From NCBI GenBank assembly GCA_934316545.1, contig CAKRDT010000003.1, positions 1 to 64,000 on the forward strand: a stretch of 64,000 nucleotides of DNA, given 5' to 3'. Of this stretch, positions 62,899-64,000 are shown in pieces. Numbering within the stretch: position 1 is the first letter of the stretch; each line of letters begins with the position of its first letter. Both the position numbers and the translations under genes were made by a program. Under the pieces are notes generated by a model. That model did not search any database. It had not been told where the DNA came from and worked only from the letters and a program-made list of their open reading frames with translations. Source of the DNA: an uncultured Agathobacter sp. (GTDB lineage Bacteria > Bacillota > Clostridia > Lachnospirales > Lachnospiraceae).

Positions 62899-64000
62899 AT
62901 GGAATCTTCCAAAGCGGCGGAACAATTGGAGAACTGGAAGCAGGAAGTATTAACCTATTGGGTGAAAGATCCCAGACGTGCGATAAAGGCATGCACGGAA
63001 ATCGAAAACTATGCACAGAAAGATAAAGATTTTGAGAATCTGGCATTTGCCTATTTTTACAGCGGGGAGTGCCACTATGCCTTAAATGAAATAAACAGTA
63101 TGATCGGACAGATGACGAATGCAATCGTTTATCTTAGCATATCGCATCTGTGGGAACTTCTTGCACGAGCGCAGAATCTGCTGGGCATCACGATGGCACA
63201 CAAAGGAAATATATCGGTCGCATTGGATTATTACCTTGCAGGAATCAAGAACTGCAGAGAGCACAATGTGACAACGATGATCTGCAGTATCCATATTAAT
63301 CTCGGATTTTTGTACCTGAAAAGCGGAGTGCACAAAGAGGCACAGAGATGCTTCGAGGAAGCCTATGAATTCTATCAGAAAATGACAGAGGACGAGAGGC
63401 AGAATCAGATGGTGTGTCTTACCATGATCTACGCGAATCTGGCGATTTGTTATATGCTACGCACCGAATTGGAACGGGCGCAGGAGTATTTTGAAAAAAT
63501 AAGCAAAGAATGTCAGCCGTATTTTGAGGATATCGATTATGTGTATATGGATTGTCTGAAAGTGAGATTTTTCCATTTGAAAGGGGATTATGAACAAAGG
63601 GATGCGTGCATCGGGAACATTGACATGCGTATTACAGAACCGATGCCTTTATTGGAATTGTTTGATGATCTGGAACGTTTGTGCGTCCTTTTGCTGGAAA
63701 TTGGGCAGTTTGATGTTTTCCTGCACATCGTAGATCAATTGCAGAATGTGGTCGCTTCATCGGAAATTATGGATGTAGGGCGCAGACTGCTTGCTCTCAG
63801 AATCGAATATTACCGCGTGATCGGTGACGATGAAGAATATATGAAAGCAACCGGATGGTTCTACGAGCTTGTGCGGGCAATGGATAAAGAAGGCAAAGAC
63901 ATGATTTCGAATATGCTTTATGCACGGATCGCACTCGAACGCGCGCATGAGAGCCGCAGGAAGATGGAAAAAGAAAACGAAATCCTGATGATGCGCTCAG
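62899..64000 (+). CDS. TPR-repeat signalling protein, cut by the window end
   Basis: ATG at 62899 with GGGGGAGG before it; the frame is open to the last base (367 codons seen). The N-terminal 350 residues form helical repeats of TPR type (WELLARAQNLLGITMAH, ICSIHINLGFLYLKSG). The last visible part is a coiled-coil (LERAHESRRKMEKENEILM), as found just before GGDEF domains in Lachnospiraceae. The output domain lies outside the window, so a diguanylate cyclase is only a guess. No signal peptide, so it is cytosolic. Confidence 0.8.
   Translation, partial: MESSKAAEQLENWKQEVLTYWVKDPRRAIKACTEIENYAQKDKDFENLAFAYFYSGECHYALNEINSMIGQMTNAIVYLSISHLWELLARAQNLLGITMAHKGNISVALDYYLAGIKNCREHNVTTMICSIHINLGFLYLKSGVHKEAQRCFEEAYEFYQKMTEDERQNQMVCLTMIYANLAICYMLRTELERAQEYFEKISKECQPYFEDIDYVYMDCLKVRFFHLKGDYEQRDACIGNIDMRITEPMPLLELFDDLERLCVLLLEIGQFDVFLHIVDQLQNVVASSEIMDVGRRLLALRIEYYRVIGDDEEYMKATGWFYELVRAMDKEGKDMISNMLYARIALERAHESRRKMEKENEILMMRS

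Overview
The window looks like chromosome of a Gram-positive, anaerobic gut Firmicute of the Lachnospiraceae type (Roseburia/Agathobacter/Butyrivibrio-like). The evidence is strong AAGGAGG ribosome binding sites, an anaerobic class III ribonucleotide reductase, AsnA, a FliB-type flagellin methylase, a YerC-type TrpR homologue, DUF1836, and class B sortase and dockerin genes. No rRNA, tRNA or CRISPR array was found. Assignment below family level is inference.

Layout. 0-5.8 kb: metY, then a heterodimeric ABC exporter divergent from a MarR regulator. 5.8-13.8 kb: nrdD behind two NrdR boxes, a strong terminator, then a surface cassette (two-cohesin/dockerin protein, class B sortase, cohesin protein with a Q/N-rich stalk and sorting signal) that overlaps nrdG; a small membrane protein and fliB follow. 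13.8-33.7 kb: mostly core genes: an HMGL-like aldolase, a MraY-like transferase, an HD-GYP/REC protein next to a hybrid histidine kinase, a methyltransferase, hslO-nadE, asnA, a CPBP protease, a YerC-type regulator, pcrA and rlmD. A 93-bp tandem repeat precedes rlmD.

33.7-55.8 kb is an accessory island made of at least two layers. The first (33.7-36.2 kb) is A/T-rich. It holds an 85-residue protein, a proteasome-beta-like Ntn-hydrolase candidate with an N-terminal Ser, a truncated serine resolvase, two small genes and an IS256 transposase tail. The second (36.2-54.3 kb) is visibly richer in G/C. It starts with a hairpin-dense mobile-element relic. Next is a minus-strand operon for a LytTR regulator, a membrane-anchored Ig-like surface protein and a GHKL histidine kinase. 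Divergent from it are two pseudo-receiver proteins and two giant secreted proteins (1915 and 1767 residues) that share a nearly identical 1-kb 3' end. The island ends in a graveyard of gene fragments (DUF4143 ATPase, GIY-YIG-like, large serine recombinase, phage DNA polymerase).

55.9-64 kb returns to ordinary content: a LacI regulator with a MATE exporter, a GntR(YtrA)-type ABC operon behind a promoter whose -10 is overlapped by a 26-bp palindrome, a secreted protein, and the start of a TPR signalling protein cut by the window end.

Best candidates for something undescribed: (1) the LytTR/GHKL island with an interposed surface protein, direct-repeat operator, pseudo-receiver pair and giant modular exoproteins; (2) the Ser-type proteasome-like protein with its small partner; (3) the mini-scaffoldin/sortase cassette between nrdD and nrdG.
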